From contig JAGQWW010000004.1 of the NCBI GenBank assembly GCA_020436955.1, forward strand, positions 1 through 24,488: 24,488 nt of DNA. Reading direction: 5' to 3'. The DNA is from Saprospiraceae bacterium. GTDB lineage: Bacteria > Bacteroidota > Bacteroidia > Chitinophagales > Saprospiraceae. Below the pieces are notes generated by a model. That model did not search any database. It was not told the DNA's origin and saw nothing but the letters and a program-made list of their open reading frames with translations. Of this stretch, positions 23,436 through 24,488 are shown piece by piece. The translations under genes and the position numbers were made by a program. The stretch's first letter is position 1, and every line of letters starts with the position of its first letter.

Positions 23436-23543
23436 TATTTTTCCCCCTTCAATAAGAATTATTCCTAATATTTTATGACACAAATACCCAAGATAGTGGA
23501 GTTAAAATTTTTAAAACAAATTTTAGCAAATTGAAATCCTATA

Positions 23544-23574
23544 TTTGGATTTAAAATAATTTGTTTTACTTTTG
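23544..23574 (+). promoter_or_regulatory. Promoter of the S24 repressor gene
   Basis: TTTG (23544-23547), 19 bases, then TACTTTTG (23567-23574) is a full match to the Bacteroidetes consensus, with a leader of about 36 bases. The AAATCC/GGATTT inverted repeat covers the -33 and an AATTTGTTTTA copy touches the -7, which suggests autoregulation. Confidence 0.6.
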
Positions 23575-23615
23575 GCTCATATTTAATTCAATTTGTTTTA
23601 AAAAACGGCATTAAA

Positions 23616-24350
23616 ATGATCAGTGAAGACAGAATACACCTAAACGATAGATTTTGTAAGGCCTTTTCTTTGCTTGAAGACAAAGGAATAATTATAAAAA
23701 ATGACCGTGGCGGAAAAGGAATTGGTGACTTTGCTGAAAAAGTTTTGGGCAATAGAGCATACGGACATATCGTCAGGGCATTTCTCAATGAAGAGAGTGA
23801 ACGAGTGATTAGCTACAGCCAGGCCAGGACTTTTTGCCGGGAATATGGCATAAATGAGTCATGGATGCTGGATGGAGTTGGAACTCCGTTTGGATTGGAT
23901 CCTAAAAAAGTTTACGAGTCCGTCGATACTGATGTAACAAATGGAAATATTCTTTTTACTACGGTAGAAGCATTTGCAGGGTCCGCAGTAGATGTTGGAG
24001 GCTTTGCAACAGAATCTTCCTCCTTCTTTTCTTTACCGGGTATAAAAGGTGATGGTTTGGTTGCCTTTCCGGTAAAAGGTAACAGTATGGAGCCTGTCAT
24101 TCAAAATGGTGATATTCTTGTTTGTAAACAGGTAGACAACCTGAATCAAGTTAATGACAACGACATTTATGCAGTAAAAAGTAGTGGGTCGCTTTGGGTA
24201 AAATATGTCCAAAAAATAAAAGACTCCCGCGCCATGATTACTCAGCTAAAATTAATATCTGCCAATCATTTGGAATACGAACCCTTCGTAGAAGAAGTAA
24301 ACGAATACACCCGACTTTACAAGGTCATCAGAAAGATTAGCGGATTCTGA
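23616..24350 (+). CDS. S24-family (LexA/CI-like) self-cleaving-type repressor
   Basis: A 244-residue regulator. The N-terminal part (about 1-93) is a putative DNA-binding domain with a helix-turn-helix-like segment ending YGINESWMLDGVGTPFG, as in phage-type repressors. The C-terminal part is a peptidase S24 domain: a possible Ala121-Gly122 cleavage pair in EAFAGSAV, the catalytic Ser157 in VKGNSMEPVIQNGDIL and Lys196 in SLWVKYVQK. The spacings (35 and 39 residues) are close to those of LexA, so the active site looks intact. It is divergent from parA and sits behind an exact promoter with repeats. It may respond to DNA damage, or be a developmental or mobile-element regulator; cleavage is inferred from motif spacing only. 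Confidence 0.88.
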   Translation: MISEDRIHLNDRFCKAFSLLEDKGIIIKNDRGGKGIGDFAEKVLGNRAYGHIVRAFLNEESERVISYSQARTFCREYGINESWMLDGVGTPFGLDPKKVYESVDTDVTNGNILFTTVEAFAGSAVDVGGFATESSSFFSLPGIKGDGLVAFPVKGNSMEPVIQNGDILVCKQVDNLNQVNDNDIYAVKSSGSLWVKYVQKIKDSRAMITQLKLISANHLEYEPFVEEVNEYTRLYKVIRKISGF

Positions 24351-24391
24351 CAATTTCCCTTCCGGTCGGAAGACATAGTCAAGATAGTTTT

Positions 24392-24488
24392 GTGTTTCAT
24401 TTTATCCTGCTGTTTTTGATTGTCCAGGGACAGCCCGGAATAGATCTGGGCGCCTGGATTTTTTCTTTTCAGGATTTATACAGACCGC
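24392..24488 (+). CDS. Possible start of a secreted protein, cut by the window edge
   Basis: From a GTG at 24392 the frame stays open to the edge for 32 codons: a hydrophobic start (VFHFILLFLIVQGQPG) and then IDLGAWIFSFQDLYRP. The start resembles a signal peptide. There is no ATG in this frame, the GTG start is uncertain and GTG is rare in this phylum, so the true start could be further left or the frame could be chance. Confidence 0.3.
   Translation, partial: MFHFILLFLIVQGQPGIDLGAWIFSFQDLYRP

Larger units (their letters stand above)
23398..23600. repeat. AATTTGTTTTA repeats in the parA/S24 intergenic region
   Basis: Exact copies of AATTTGTTTTA lie at 23558-23568 and 23590-23600, an exact inverted copy (TAAAACAAATT) at 23512-23522, and a 10-of-11 copy at 23398-23408 next to the parA start. 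They flank both promoters and are candidate operators, perhaps for the S24 protein or the RHH protein. The sequence is AT-rich, so chance copies are not excluded. An inverted repeat AAATCC-N7-GGATTT (23534-23552) overlaps the S24 -33 element. Confidence 0.5.

Noticed and set aside
24351..24488. Minus-strand ATG frame at the right edge
   Set aside because: The frame runs antisense into the S24 gene and is preceded closely by a stop; no motif.

Overview
The window looks like chromosomal DNA of a Bacteroidota bacterium, most likely from the Saprospiraceae or a related lineage. The evidence is a C-terminal type IX secretion (T9SS)-type sorting domain, the Bacteroidetes-type RNA polymerase omega subunit fused by overlap to bamD, an HtpG that starts MQKGNISV, a secreted parallel beta-helix protein with the SWANAYGELQEAL-type start, several promoters of the Bacteroidetes pattern TAnnTTTG, and moderately low GC. 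The family placement is inference; the phylum is well supported. No rRNA, tRNA, insertion sequence or CRISPR array was seen.

Layout. Positions 1-1540 (minus) hold the 5' part of a large secreted beta-helix protein that runs off the left edge; its coding frame is open throughout. Methylglyoxal synthase (minus) follows. A gene-free stretch (2047-2662) then separates it from htpG (plus). The left half of that stretch is densely folded on the minus strand and ends in a strong intrinsic terminator just before mgsA, so it is a candidate small RNA or regulatory leader. An unknown 464-residue protein (minus) and a secreted M28 peptidase with a PDZ domain (plus) come next. Positions 7572-10399 are a minus-strand envelope cluster: a DUF3137-like membrane protein, lpxK and lolA. 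bamD and rpoZ (plus) diverge from it, and a minus-strand pair (an OmpA-like protein with two OmpA folds and a membrane-anchored protein with two helix-hairpin-helix repeats) follows. Then come a TolC-like outer membrane factor and an RND/MacA-type adaptor (plus, no pump gene in the window), odhB/sucB and ettA (minus), and a secreted double-PDZ protein with a T9SS-type tail (plus).

Positions 21334-22080 lack an obvious large gene but contain several strong hairpins, a possible 49-codon minus-strand ORF followed by its own terminator, and a perfect 15-bp palindrome. The right end carries a ParA ATPase with a small ribbon-helix-helix partner (minus), divergent from a LexA/CI-like S24 repressor (plus). 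Their shared intergenic region has three exact and one near-exact copies of AATTTGTTTTA together with good promoters. A possible new secreted protein begins in the last 97 bases.

The genes with known roles mostly serve envelope building (LpxK for lipid A, LolA and BamD for outer membrane delivery and assembly, OmpA-like, TolC/adaptor), protein quality (HtpG, peptidase), translation and transcription (EttA, omega) and central metabolism (OdhB, MgsA). The least explained parts are the two folded non-coding stretches and the ParA/RHH/S24 module.
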